64,000 bases of DNA, taken from contig NZ_LMRD01000010.1 of assembly GCF_001425575.1 (NCBI RefSeq), positions 62,001-126,000 of the forward strand. Reading direction: 5' to 3'. The notes under the pieces were generated by a model, which worked only from the letters and a program-made list of their open reading frames with translations, ran no database searches and was not told the origin of the DNA. Position numbers and translations under genes: made by a program. Positions 37,752-45,662 of the stretch are shown here, one piece after another; position 1 is the stretch's first letter, and each line of letters begins with the position of its first letter. This DNA comes from Aurantimonas sp. Leaf443. GTDB lineage: Bacteria > Pseudomonadota > Alphaproteobacteria > Rhizobiales > Rhizobiaceae.

Positions 37752-37843
37752 CTCGAAACTCCCTTCGCCCCGACCATGGCCCGCCGCGGGCGCGCCGGCC
37801 ACCCGTTTTCCGGCGCGGACCTCGTTCGGTGCGGCGATGAAGG

Positions 37844-37855
37844 CCCCCCCCCCCC
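37844..37855. repeat. Run of 12 cytosines
   Basis: A 12-base C homopolymer lies in the 120-bp gap between the Ada-type gene and the upstream EamA gene, 16 bases beyond the EamA stop codon. It could slip in replication, or be a sequencing or assembly length error. No reading frame depends on it. Confidence 0.8.
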
Positions 37856-37871
37856 GGGGAGGAACCGGCCC

Positions 37872-38765
37872 TCAGGCCGGCGCCCGCCTCGCCCGCAGCC
37901 GCGGATAGAGGAGGCCGAGCGCCAGGCCGCTCATCACGAGGAGCGCGGCGAGGAGCTTCCAGCCCGGCAGCGGCTCGCCGAGGAAGAGCGCCGAGGCGGC
38001 CATGCCGAAGACGGGCACGAGCAGCGCCATCGGCGTGATCGAGGCGGCGGGATGGCGCGAGAGGAGGAAGGCCCAGATCGAGTAGCCGAAGAGCGTGTTG
38101 CCGGCCGCCTGCCAGACGAGCGCCGCCCAGGTCCAGCCGTCGGCCGAGGCGACGCCGGCGCGGATGGCCTCCCATCCCTCCAGCGCGAGCGAGAGGGCGA
38201 GGAGCGGCGGGGCGGAGAAGAGGCTCGCCCACACCACGTAGGGCAGCATGTCGCGCACCCCGCTCGCCTTGGCCGCCATGTTGCCGCAGGCCCAGGAGAA
38301 GGCGGCCGCCACGACCAGCGCGAGGCCGAGCGGCGTCGTCGTGGCGTCGACATTCAGCGCGATGACGAGAATGCCGCTCGCCGCCAGCACGAGCGCCACC
38401 CACTGGAAGCCGCGCACCCGCTCGCCCGCCAGCGCCACCGAGAGGCCGATGGTGAAGAAGACCTGCAACTGGATGACGAGCGAGGCGAGGCCCGGCGAGA
38501 TGTGGCCGCGCATGGCCACGAAGAGGAGGCCGAACTGCCCCGAGCCGATGAGGAGCCCGTAGGCGGCCAGATTGCCCCAGCGCGCCTTCGGCCGCGGCAG
38601 CAGGAAGATGCCCGGGAGCGCCGCCAGCACGAAGCGCAGGCCGGCGAAGAGCAGCGGCGGCAGATGGTCGAGCCCGACGCGGATGACGACGAAGTTCGTG
38701 CCCCAGACGGCCACGACGCAGAGGGCGAGGAGAATGTGGCGGAACGGCAGGGGCGCGTGGTCCAT
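37872..38765 (-). CDS. EamA-family (DMT) transporter
   Basis: A 297-residue membrane protein with ten predicted helices in two EamA repeats. The first begins V-W-G-T-N-F-V-V-I-R and the second W-A-C-G-N-M-A-A-K. An Arg-rich cytoplasmic end closes the protein. It resembles the amino-acid/metabolite exporters EamA and RhaT-like carriers; the substrate is unknown. The gap to the DUF2244 gene is 42 bp and divergence is absent, so a shared transcript from the DUF2244 promoter is possible. Confidence 0.88.
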   Translation of the reverse strand: MDHAPLPFRHILLALCVVAVWGTNFVVIRVGLDHLPPLLFAGLRFVLAALPGIFLLPRPKARWGNLAAYGLLIGSGQFGLLFVAMRGHISPGLASLVIQLQVFFTIGLSVALAGERVRGFQWVALVLAASGILVIALNVDATTTPLGLALVVAAAFSWACGNMAAKASGVRDMLPYVVWASLFSAPPLLALSLALEGWEAIRAGVASADGWTWAALVWQAAGNTLFGYSIWAFLLSRHPAASITPMALLVPVFGMAASALFLGEPLPGWKLLAALLVMSGLALGLLYPRLRARRAPA

Positions 38766-38807
38766 GCCGCCCTTCTGTCAGAGGGGCCGGCCCCTGCCAA
38801 GCCGCGC

Positions 38808-39308
38808 TCAGCGCCCCTTGGCGGTGAGGAGCGCGCGGTTGAACTCCTTGGCGAAGCTCTCGCGGTCGTCGGGGTTCAGGAAGGCGCCGAGCTCCGTCGC
38901 GCGCCCCTCGCCGCTGATCGCCATGGAGAGGATGCCGAACTCCGCGTGCCGGCGCACCGCGAAGCGCGCCCAGAACGGGTTGTAATGGGCCTCGCGCACA
39001 CGGCCGCGCGGCGAGGTCTTGCGGATGGAGAGATCGGTGCGCGAGACGACCACCTCCTCGCGCGCCCGCGCCGAGGCGTAGGAAAGGCGGAAGGCGCCCC
39101 AGACGAGGAGGACGTCGAGCCCGAAGAAGCCGAAGACCGGCCAGGCGCCGTGCGCGACGGCGGCGAGCCCCACCGCCGCGCTGACGCAGGAGACGAAGGC
39201 CATGAGGAAGAGGAAGCCGCGGCGCCCGAGCGAGCGGTAGGGCACGAGCAGGGCGTGGAAGATCGGGCGATCGGCCTCGCTCTCCCCGTCACGCGAATTG
39301 TCAGCCAT
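38808..39308 (-). CDS. DUF2244 integral membrane protein
   Basis: A 166-residue protein with F-H-A-L-L-V-P-Y-R-S-L near the start, two adjacent membrane helices (about residues 30-75) and a C-terminal cytoplasmic domain with W-A-R-F and L-G-x-F-L-N-P-x-x-R-x-x-F-A. This is the DUF2244 layout. The gene is very often next to nth in alphaproteobacteria, and here its start is 25 bp from the divergent nth start. The function is not known. Confidence 0.85.
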   Translation of the reverse strand: MADNSRDGESEADRPIFHALLVPYRSLGRRGFLFLMAFVSCVSAAVGLAAVAHGAWPVFGFFGLDVLLVWGAFRLSYASARAREEVVVSRTDLSIRKTSPRGRVREAHYNPFWARFAVRRHAEFGILSMAISGEGRATELGAFLNPDDRESFAKEFNRALLTAKGR

Positions 39309-39333
39309 GCGGGCGCCCCGCTATAGGGTGGGA

Positions 39334-40230
39334 ATGGCGGACAAGATCGGCACCCCGGGTTCCAAGGTCAAGCGCGCGGCGGCGGGGACGGCCGGGCGCA
39401 AGGTCGCAGGCGCCGCGCTCCCCGCTCGGCCACGCAAGGCCGGCGCCGCGAAGCCGGCCGCGCCCCGGCCGCCCCGCATTCCCTATTCGAAGGCCGAGAT
39501 CGAGGAGTTCTTCCGCCGGCTCGCCGTGCAGCGGCCCGAGCCGAAGGGCGAGCTGGAACATTCCAACCCGTTCACGCTCCTCGTGGCCGTCGTCCTCTCG
39601 GCGCAGGCGACCGATGCCGGCGTCAACAAGGCGACGCGCGCCCTCTTCGCGCGGGCCGACAACGCGGCGGCCATGGCCGGCCTCGGCGTCGCGGCGATCG
39701 AGGCGCATATCCGCACGATCGGCCTCTTCCGCACCAAGGCCAGGAACGTCGCCGCGCTCGCGCAGGCGCTGGTCGAGCGGCATGGCGGCGCGGTGCCGCG
39801 CGATCGCGAGAGCCTCGAGGCGCTGCCGGGCGTCGGGCGCAAGACGGCGAGCGTCGTCCTCAACAGCGCCTTCGGCGAGGAGGTGCTGGCCGTCGACACG
39901 CATATCCTGCGGCTCGGCAACCGGCTGCGCATGGCGCCGGGCAAGACGCCGGAGGCGGTGGAGGCGGGCTTCCTGCGCATCATCCCCGCGCCCTACCGTC
40001 GCCACGCCCATCACTGGCTGATCCTGCACGGGCGCTACGTCTGCAAGGCCCGGACGCCCGACTGCGAGGCCTGCGTCGTCGCCGATCTCTGCAAGGCGGC
40101 GGAGAAGCGCAGCGACGTGCCGTATCCGCTCACGGAGCTCGCGGAGGGAGCAGGCTCGCCTCGCGTTCTGGCGCAAGCACGGGCGGCACCCTCGCCTCCA
40201 GAGAACCGATCCCGCCCTCGCGCGCCATGA
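39334..40230 (+). CDS. nth: Endonuclease III
   Basis: A 298-residue DNA glycosylase/AP lyase for oxidised pyrimidines. A basic, Ala/Pro-rich leader of about 45 residues precedes the domain. L-P-G-V-G-R-K-T-A carries the catalytic lysine, V-D-T-H-I-x-R-L the catalytic aspartate, and the 4Fe-4S motif C-x6-C-x2-C-x5-C ends near residue 255. The remaining C-terminal tail of about 40 residues is unusual and overlaps the convergent EI24 gene by 101 bp. The ATG at 39334 is chosen over one 36 bp upstream. Confidence 0.92.
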   Translation: MADKIGTPGSKVKRAAAGTAGRKVAGAALPARPRKAGAAKPAAPRPPRIPYSKAEIEEFFRRLAVQRPEPKGELEHSNPFTLLVAVVLSAQATDAGVNKATRALFARADNAAAMAGLGVAAIEAHIRTIGLFRTKARNVAALAQALVERHGGAVPRDRESLEALPGVGRKTASVVLNSAFGEEVLAVDTHILRLGNRLRMAPGKTPEAVEAGFLRIIPAPYRRHAHHWLILHGRYVCKARTPDCEACVVADLCKAAEKRSDVPYPLTELAEGAGSPRVLAQARAAPSPPENRSRPRAP

Positions 40231-40924
40231 CCCGCTGGTGCAGGTGCACCATCATGGCGGCGGCGAAGAGCGGCGTCAGGAGGTTGAGGAGCGGCACCGC
40301 CATGAAGGCGGCGACCACGAGCCCGGCGGCGAAGACCTTGCCCTTGTGGCGCTCGCGCAGCGCCTTCGCCTCGTCCGTGTCGCGATAGCGCAGGGCCGCG
40401 AACTCGAAATATTCCCGCCCCAGCAGATAGCCGTTCACCAGGAAGAAGGCGACGAGGTTGACGCCCGGCACGAGCAGCAGCGTCAGCGCGAAGAGATTGC
40501 CGACGATGACGATGCCGAGGAACTTCACCGAGAGGAAGAGGCCCGACAGAAGCGGCATGGCCCGGCCGGCCGGCGCATCGGGATAGCTCTCGCTCTCCAC
40601 CACTTCGGCCACGTCGTCGAGGAAGAGGCCGGCGATGGCCGCGCTCACCGGGCCGATGAGGAAGGCGAGGCCCACGGCCAGCGCGAAGCCGGCCGCGAAC
40701 CAGGCGAGCGTGCCCGCGCCCGAGGCGAAGCCCTGCGCCCAGTCCGGCGGGGCCGGCAGCCAGGCGGAGAGATGCGGCCAGGCCGCCGCCTCGAACAGCG
40801 CCTCCAGCCCGAACCAGGCGAGGACGAGCACGAGGACGGTGAGGCCGAGCACCTTCCACAGCGCGGCCCGGAAGGGCGGGGAGAGGATGTCGCCGAGGGC
40901 GCGCAGGGCGCTCGTGAGGATCAT
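40130..40924 (-). CDS. EI24/CysZ-family membrane protein
   Basis: A 264-residue protein of the EI24 domain family, to which the sulfate transporter CysZ belongs. It begins with an amphipathic L-x-x-A-L-x-x-L segment and has four to five long hydrophobic helices, with L-P-G-V-N-L-type loops (L-V-P-G-V-N-L-V-A-F-F). Downstream of the third helix comes the family mark N-G-Y-L-L-G-R-E-Y-F-E-x-A-A-L-R-Y. A sulfate role is not certain; no cys genes are adjacent. The ATG at 40924 fits the domain; the last 101 bp overlap nth tail to tail. Confidence 0.85.
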   Translation of the reverse strand: MILTSALRALGDILSPPFRAALWKVLGLTVLVLVLAWFGLEALFEAAAWPHLSAWLPAPPDWAQGFASGAGTLAWFAAGFALAVGLAFLIGPVSAAIAGLFLDDVAEVVESESYPDAPAGRAMPLLSGLFLSVKFLGIVIVGNLFALTLLLVPGVNLVAFFLVNGYLLGREYFEFAALRYRDTDEAKALRERHKGKVFAAGLVVAAFMAVPLLNLLTPLFAAAMMVHLHQRVMAREGGIGSLEARVPPVLAPEREASLLPPRAP

Positions 40925-41071
40925 GGATGCATCGCTCCCCTCGTGGATGGGCCGGCCCAGAAATAGGGGGCGGCGAAAGGCGCCGCAATGCGCCGCGCGG
41001 ACGGCGATGCTGGCCATCGCGCGCCCGGACGGCTAAAGGGTCCGGAAACCCCTCGACCGGACGGATCCAAG

Positions 41072-42097
41072 ATGCAGTTCGACGTCCTGACGATCGGCAA
41101 TGCCATCGTCGACATCATCTCGCGCACCGATGACGCCTTCCTCGCCCGCGAGGCCATCGACAAGGGCGCGATGACGCTGATCGACGCGACGCGCGCCGTG
41201 CATCTCTACGACGCGATGGGCCCGGCCATCGAGACCTCGGGCGGCAGCGCCGGCAACACGGTGGCCGGCCTCGTCAGCCTCGGCGGCACGGGCGCCTATT
41301 TCGGCAAGGTCTGCGACGACCAGCTCGGCGCGATCTTCCGGCACGACATCACCGCGCTCGGCGTCCATTACGAGACGGCCCCGCTTCAGGACTTCCCCCC
41401 GACGGCCCGCTCGATGATCCTCGTGACGCCGGACGGCGAGCGCTCCATGAACACCTATCTCGGCGCCTGCGTGGAGCTTTCGCCCGCCGACATCGACCCG
41501 GACGTCGTCGCGGCCGCCGCCGTCACCTATTTCGAGGGCTATCTCTGGGACCCCCCGCTCGCCAAGCAGGCGATCGTGGAGGCGGCGCGCATCGCCCATG
41601 CGCATGGCCGGCTGGTCGCCATGACGCTGTCGGACGCCTTCTGCGTCCACCGCTACCGGGCCGAGTTCCTCGAGCTCATCGCCTCCGGCACGGTCGACAT
41701 CGTCTTCGCCAACGAGAGCGAGATGCTGGCGCTCTACGAGACCGCGTCGCTCGACGAGGCGATGGACAGGCTGGCCACCACGGTGAAGCGCTTCGCCGCG
41801 GTCACCCGCTCGGAAAAGGGCTGCGTGATCGTGGAAGGCGCCATGCGCCTTGCGGTGCCCGCGAGCGACGTTCCCCAGGTCGTCGACACGACGGGCGCGG
41901 GCGACCTCTTCGCCAGCGGCTTCCTGCGCGGCTTCACCGCCGGGCTCGGCCACGAGGACTGCGCCCGGCTGGGCGTCGTCGCGGCGGGCCACATCATCGG
42001 CCAGATCGGCCCGCGCCCGCAGGGACCGCTGAAGGACCTGCCGGAGGCCGCCGCCATCCTCTCGCGGATCGGCGGCCGCGCCGCCATCGCCTCCTGA
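41072..42097 (+). CDS. Adenosine kinase (PfkB/ribokinase family)
   Basis: A 341-residue carbohydrate/nucleoside kinase. N-A-I-V-D-I-I and G-G-S-A-G-N-T-V-A-G-L lie near the N-terminus, and the anion hole with catalytic aspartate D-T-T-G-A-G-D-L-F-A-S-G-F lies near residue 275. The overall pattern with S-M-N-T-Y-L-G-A matches the alphaproteobacterial adenosine kinases, which salvage adenosine to AMP. The ATG at 41072 starts at the first strand; the upstream extension in frame is not credible. It precedes the GST gene by 23 bp, a probable operon. Confidence 0.9.
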   Translation: MQFDVLTIGNAIVDIISRTDDAFLAREAIDKGAMTLIDATRAVHLYDAMGPAIETSGGSAGNTVAGLVSLGGTGAYFGKVCDDQLGAIFRHDITALGVHYETAPLQDFPPTARSMILVTPDGERSMNTYLGACVELSPADIDPDVVAAAAVTYFEGYLWDPPLAKQAIVEAARIAHAHGRLVAMTLSDAFCVHRYRAEFLELIASGTVDIVFANESEMLALYETASLDEAMDRLATTVKRFAAVTRSEKGCVIVEGAMRLAVPASDVPQVVDTTGAGDLFASGFLRGFTAGLGHEDCARLGVVAAGHIIGQIGPRPQGPLKDLPEAAAILSRIGGRAAIAS

Positions 42098-42120
42098 CAG
42101 CGGGACGGGACCGACCGACG

Positions 42121-42807
42121 ATGCGCCTCACCATCGCCAACAAGAACTATTCCTCCTGGTCGCTGCGCCCCTGGGTGCTGATGAAGGCGCTCGCCATCCC
42201 CTTCGAGGAGCGCATCCTCTATTTCGGGCCGCAGACGAAGGACGCCTTCCGCGCGGCTTCCCCGACCGCCCGCGTGCCGGTGCTGGAGACGGACGGGCTG
42301 ACGGTGTGGGACTCGCTCGCCATCGTCGAGACGCTCGCCGAGACCCATCCGGGCGTCTGGCCCTCGAATCGCGCGGCGCGCGCCTTCGCGCGCTCGGCCT
42401 GCGCCGAAATGCATGCGGGCTTCCCGGTCCTGCGCGACATCTGCACCATGAGCTGCGGCGTGCGCGTGGCGCTCTCCGACATGCCCCCGGCGCTTCAGGC
42501 GGACATCGGGCGCGTGGGCGCGATCTTCGAGGAAGGGCTCACGCGCTTCGGCGGCCCGTTCCTGGCCGGCGAGGCCTTCACCGCCGCCGACGCCTTCTTC
42601 TGCCCCGTCGCCTTCCGCGTGCGCACCTACGGCCTCCTCCTGCCCGAGCCGGCCGCGGCCTATGTCGAGCGGCTCCTGGCCCTGCCCGCGATGGTCGAAT
42701 GGCATGCGGCGGCGCTCTCGGAGACCGAGCGCGAGCCGGGCCACGAGGCCGACATGCACCGCGCCGGCCGCGTCCTCTCCGACGCGCGCGCCGCCGCGAG
42801 CCTCTGA
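42121..42807 (+). CDS. Glutathione S-transferase family protein
   Basis: A 228-residue GST. The thioredoxin-like N-terminal half begins L-T-I-A-N-K-N-Y-S-S-W-S-L-R-P-W, where a serine replaces tyrosine as the likely catalytic residue, and continues with A-R-V-P-V-L-E-T and D-S-L-A-I-V-E. The helical C-terminal domain follows. This S-S-W-S subtype is common in alphaproteobacteria and has no firmly known substrate. It may share the adenosine kinase transcript. Confidence 0.9.
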   Translation: MRLTIANKNYSSWSLRPWVLMKALAIPFEERILYFGPQTKDAFRAASPTARVPVLETDGLTVWDSLAIVETLAETHPGVWPSNRAARAFARSACAEMHAGFPVLRDICTMSCGVRVALSDMPPALQADIGRVGAIFEEGLTRFGGPFLAGEAFTAADAFFCPVAFRVRTYGLLLPEPAAAYVERLLALPAMVEWHAAALSETEREPGHEADMHRAGRVLSDARAAASL

Positions 42808-42915
42808 AGGCGCGGGTCAAGCCGCGATCACGCTTGCGAAAGACGGGCGGACAGGGGCGGCCTGCCACCCCACATCCCGAGGCGACACTCACCGCCGAAG
42901 GAATGGAGACGCCCC

Positions 42916-44082
42916 ATGCGTGGCACCGCCGCCGCCAATCGCCGCCCCGCCCTCGTCGCGCTCGCCGGCGCGATGCTTGCCGCCACCGCGCTGCCGGCCG
43001 CGGCGCTCGACCGCGAACTTTCCTCCGAAGCCGGCCCGCTGCAGGTGACGACGGCCGTGACCGGTCTTGCCAATCCCTGGGCCTTCGAGTTCCTGCCGGA
43101 CGGCGCCATGCTCGTGACCGAGAAGGCCGGACGCCTGCGCGTCGCCGCGCCGGACGGCACGCTCGGTGCGCCGATCTCCGGCCTTCCCGAGATCGACGCC
43201 GGCGGCCAGGGCGGCCTTCTCGACGTCGCGCTGGATCCCGGCTTCGCCGAGAACGCGACGATCTGGTTCACCTTCTCCGAGCCCGCCGAAGGCGGCAATT
43301 CGACGGCGCTCGCCAAGGGCGTCCTCTCGTCGGACCGCACGTCGCTGAGCGACGTGACGACCGTCTTCAGCCAGCTGCCGCGCTATGCCGGCAACAAGCA
43401 TTTCGGCTCGCGCATCGTCTTCGACGGCGAGGGGCACGTCTTCCTCGGCCTCGGCGAGCGCTCCGACCAGCCGATCCGCAACCGCGCCAAGGATCTCGAC
43501 AACCATCTCGGCAAGGTCGTGCGCCTCAACCTCGACGGCTCGGTGCCGCAAGACAATCCCTTCGTCGGCCGGGACGGCGCCCTGCCCGAGATCTGGTCCT
43601 ACGGCCACCGCAACATCCAGGGCGGCGCGCGCCATCCCGAGACGGGCGCGATCTGGTTCACCGAGCACGGGCCGAAGGGCGGCGACGAGCTGAACCTCAT
43701 CGAGAAGGGCGCCAATTACGGCTGGGCCGAGGTCTCCTACGGCGTCAATTACGACGGCACGCCCGTCGGCACCGGCGAGAAGACCGCCCCGGGCGTGACC
43801 GACCCGGTCCACCAGTGGACCCCGGTCATCGGCGCCTCGGGCCTCGAATTCTACACCGGCGACCTCTTCGCCGACTGGAAGGGCGACGCCTTCGCAGGCG
43901 GTCTCGCCACGACCGACCTCGTGCGCCTGACCATGGAGGACGGCAAGGTCACCGGGGAGGAACGCCTCCTCGCCGACCTCGGTCTTCGCATCCGCGACGT
44001 GAAGGCGGGTCCGGACGGGGCGATCTACGTCGCCACCGACGAGCGCAATGGCGAGATCCTGAAGATCGCGCCGGCGGATTGA
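42916..44082 (+). CDS. PQQ-dependent sugar dehydrogenase (soluble Asd/YliI type)
   Basis: A 388-residue exported protein. A signal peptide ends at A-A-A-L about residue 31. The six-bladed propeller follows, with N-P-W-A-F-E-F-L-P-D-G, G-G-Q-G-G-L-L-D-V-A-L-D-P-x-F, S-Y-G-H-R-N-I-Q-G and the PQQ/calcium segment E-H-G-P-K-G-G-D-E-L-N. Relatives oxidise aldose sugars in the periplasm with PQQ. No PQQ synthesis genes are in the window. It is a single gene preceded by a 108-bp gap. Confidence 0.9.
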   Translation: MRGTAAANRRPALVALAGAMLAATALPAAALDRELSSEAGPLQVTTAVTGLANPWAFEFLPDGAMLVTEKAGRLRVAAPDGTLGAPISGLPEIDAGGQGGLLDVALDPGFAENATIWFTFSEPAEGGNSTALAKGVLSSDRTSLSDVTTVFSQLPRYAGNKHFGSRIVFDGEGHVFLGLGERSDQPIRNRAKDLDNHLGKVVRLNLDGSVPQDNPFVGRDGALPEIWSYGHRNIQGGARHPETGAIWFTEHGPKGGDELNLIEKGANYGWAEVSYGVNYDGTPVGTGEKTAPGVTDPVHQWTPVIGASGLEFYTGDLFADWKGDAFAGGLATTDLVRLTMEDGKVTGEERLLADLGLRIRDVKAGPDGAIYVATDERNGEILKIAPAD

Positions 44083-44130
44083 GACCTGGAGGGCCGGGTG
44101 CGGGCGCCGTGAAGGGAGCCCGCCGCCCCG

Positions 44131-44676
44131 TCAGACCGGCGCCAGAGGCCGGTGCGGCACAGGCGGGCGTTCGACGAGGATCGGGTCGCCCGGCCGGACC
44201 GTGCCGCCGCTGTGCACGATCGCCATGACCCCCGCCTTGCGCAGGAGTTCGCCGTCCGGCCCCTTGTCGAGCGTGGCCGCCATCAGGCCCTTCCGGAACG
44301 CGTCGATCTGCGCGCAGGGGTTTCGAAGGCCGGTCACTTCGAGAACGACATCGGCCCCGAGGCGAAGGCGCGCGCCGGTGGGCAGGGCGAGGAGATCGAG
44401 GCCGAGCGTCGTGACGTTCTCGCCGAGATCGCCCGGCGCGACCTCGAATCCCTTGCCGGACAGTTCCTCGAAGAGTTCCGCATGGATGAGGTGAACCTGG
44501 CGCAAATTCGGCTGGGTCGGATCGCGGGCGACGCGCGAGCGGTGCCGCACGGTTTCGCCCTGATGCGCGTCGCCCTCGACGCCCAGGCCCGCGAGGATCC
44601 GGATCTCTGCCCGCGGTCGCTTCGAGAACCGATGGTCGCCGTCGCTTGCGACGGAAAGAACCCGACCCTGTTCCAT
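44131..44676 (-). CDS. MOSC domain protein
   Basis: A 181-residue stand-alone MOSC domain, the beta fold used by molybdenum-cofactor sulfurases to carry persulfide. It has G-V-E-G-D-A-H near residue 32, the G-D-L-G-E-N-V-T-T-x-G-L strand, and the conserved cysteine in L-R-N-P-C-A-Q-I-D (about residue 121). It is probably a sulfur-transfer or detoxification enzyme like YiiM. It is followed on the same strand by the interrupted yifB gene upstream of it; the 41-bp spacing suggests a former operon. Confidence 0.88.
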   Translation of the reverse strand: MEQGRVLSVASDGDHRFSKRPRAEIRILAGLGVEGDAHQGETVRHRSRVARDPTQPNLRQVHLIHAELFEELSGKGFEVAPGDLGENVTTLGLDLLALPTGARLRLGADVVLEVTGLRNPCAQIDAFRKGLMAATLDKGPDGELLRKAGVMAIVHSGGTVRPGDPILVERPPVPHRPLAPV

Positions 44677-44717
44677 GCCTGCTCCCCGGTTCGAATACCG
44701 TCGCCGCTCGGCGGCGC

Positions 44718-45620
44718 TCAGCCGGCGGCGGCCGTGCGCTCGCCCGCCATCCTATAGGAGATCGCCTCCGCGAGGTGAACCCGGCGCACGCCATCCTCTC
44801 CGTCGAGATCGGCCAGCGTGCGGGCGACCTTCAGGATGCGGTGATAGGCGCGGGCGGAGAAGCGCATCTGCTCGGCGGCGTCCTTCAGGAGCCGCGTCGA
44901 GCCCTGGTCGAGCGCGGCGACGCCTTCCACCATGGCGGCGGGGCAGAGCGCGTTGGTCGTGCCGGGCGCAAGGCCCGCCGCGGCGTAGCGCTCGGCCTGC
45001 ACGGCGCGGGCGGCCTCGACGCGCGCCTTGACGGCGGCGGAGGTCTCGCAGGGCGCCGGGCGGATGAGGTCGACGGCGGTCACCGCCGGCACGTCGACGC
45101 GCAGGTCGATGCGGTCGAGGAACGGGCCGGAGAGGCGCGCCTGATAGTCCGCCGCGCAGCGCGGGCCGGTGCGGCAGGTATGGCCGGGCTCGCCGGCCAT
45201 GCCGCAGCGGCACGGGTTCATGGCGGCGACGAGCTGGAACTTGGCGGGATAGGTGACGCGATGGTTGGCCCGCGCGATCACCGCCTCGCCGTTCTCCAGC
45301 GGCTGGCGAAGGGAGTCGAGGACGACGGGCGAGAATTCCGGCAGTTCGTCGAGGAAGAGCACGCCGCGATGGCTGAGCGAGGCCTCGCCGGGCCGGGCGC
45401 GGATGCCCCCGCCCACCATCGCCGCCATCGAGGCCGAATGGTGCGGGGCGCGGAAGGGCCGGCGGTCGGAAAGGCGCCCGCCGGAAAGCTCGCCCGCGAT
45501 CGAGGCGATCATCGAGACTTCGAGGAGTTCGCGCGCCCCGAGCGGCGGCAGGATCGAGGGCAGGCGCTGGGCGAGCATCGACTTGCCGGAGCCCGGCGGC
45601 CCGGCCATCAGGAGAATGTG
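44718..45620 (-). pseudogene. yifB/comM Mg-chelatase-like AAA ATPase, 3' part, interrupted by element insertion
   Basis: The remaining 296 codons from the first Met hold the ATPase core and C-terminus: Walker A G-P-P-G-S-G-K-S at residues 3-10, the R-P-F-R-A-P-H-H-S-A-S segment, Walker B G-V-L-F-L-D-E-L-P-E-F and the N-P-C-R-C-G motif. The normal family member is about 500 residues and has an N-terminal Lon-protease-like domain of about 200 residues. That part is missing. Homology can be read back through H-I-L-L-M and then stops at a TAG (45621-45623), where element DNA begins. ComM is a branch-migration helicase for transformation, so that function is probably lost. Confidence 0.88.
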
Positions 45621-45629
45621 CTACATAAA

Positions 45630-45662
45630 GGGCACCGAATCGATGGAGTACGCCCGGTGCCC
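45630..45662. repeat. Inverted repeat at attL overlapping the integrase start
   Basis: GGGCACCG at 45630-45637 is the exact reverse complement of CGGTGCCC at 45655-45662. The right arm contains the GTG start codon of the recombinase and the loop contains its GGAG ribosome site. It lies 10-40 bp inside the yifB junction, where recombinase-binding arms are expected. It may be an attachment-site arm, an operator, or an mRNA hairpin limiting integrase synthesis. Confidence 0.6.

Noticed and set aside
35980-38403. An 807-codon minus-strand frame ending in the endonuclease III gene
   Set aside because: Only the last 227 codons have homology; the upstream part is an alternative frame of the Ada-type and EamA genes.
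44646-45656. A long N-terminal extension of the serine integrase
   Set aside because: The frame is open upstream of 45657 but lies antisense to the yifB remnant and the MOSC gene; recombinase homology begins exactly at the GTG at 45657.
45600-45660. A tRNA gene as integration target
   Set aside because: The junction lies in a protein-coding gene (yifB) and no tRNA-like structure is present.
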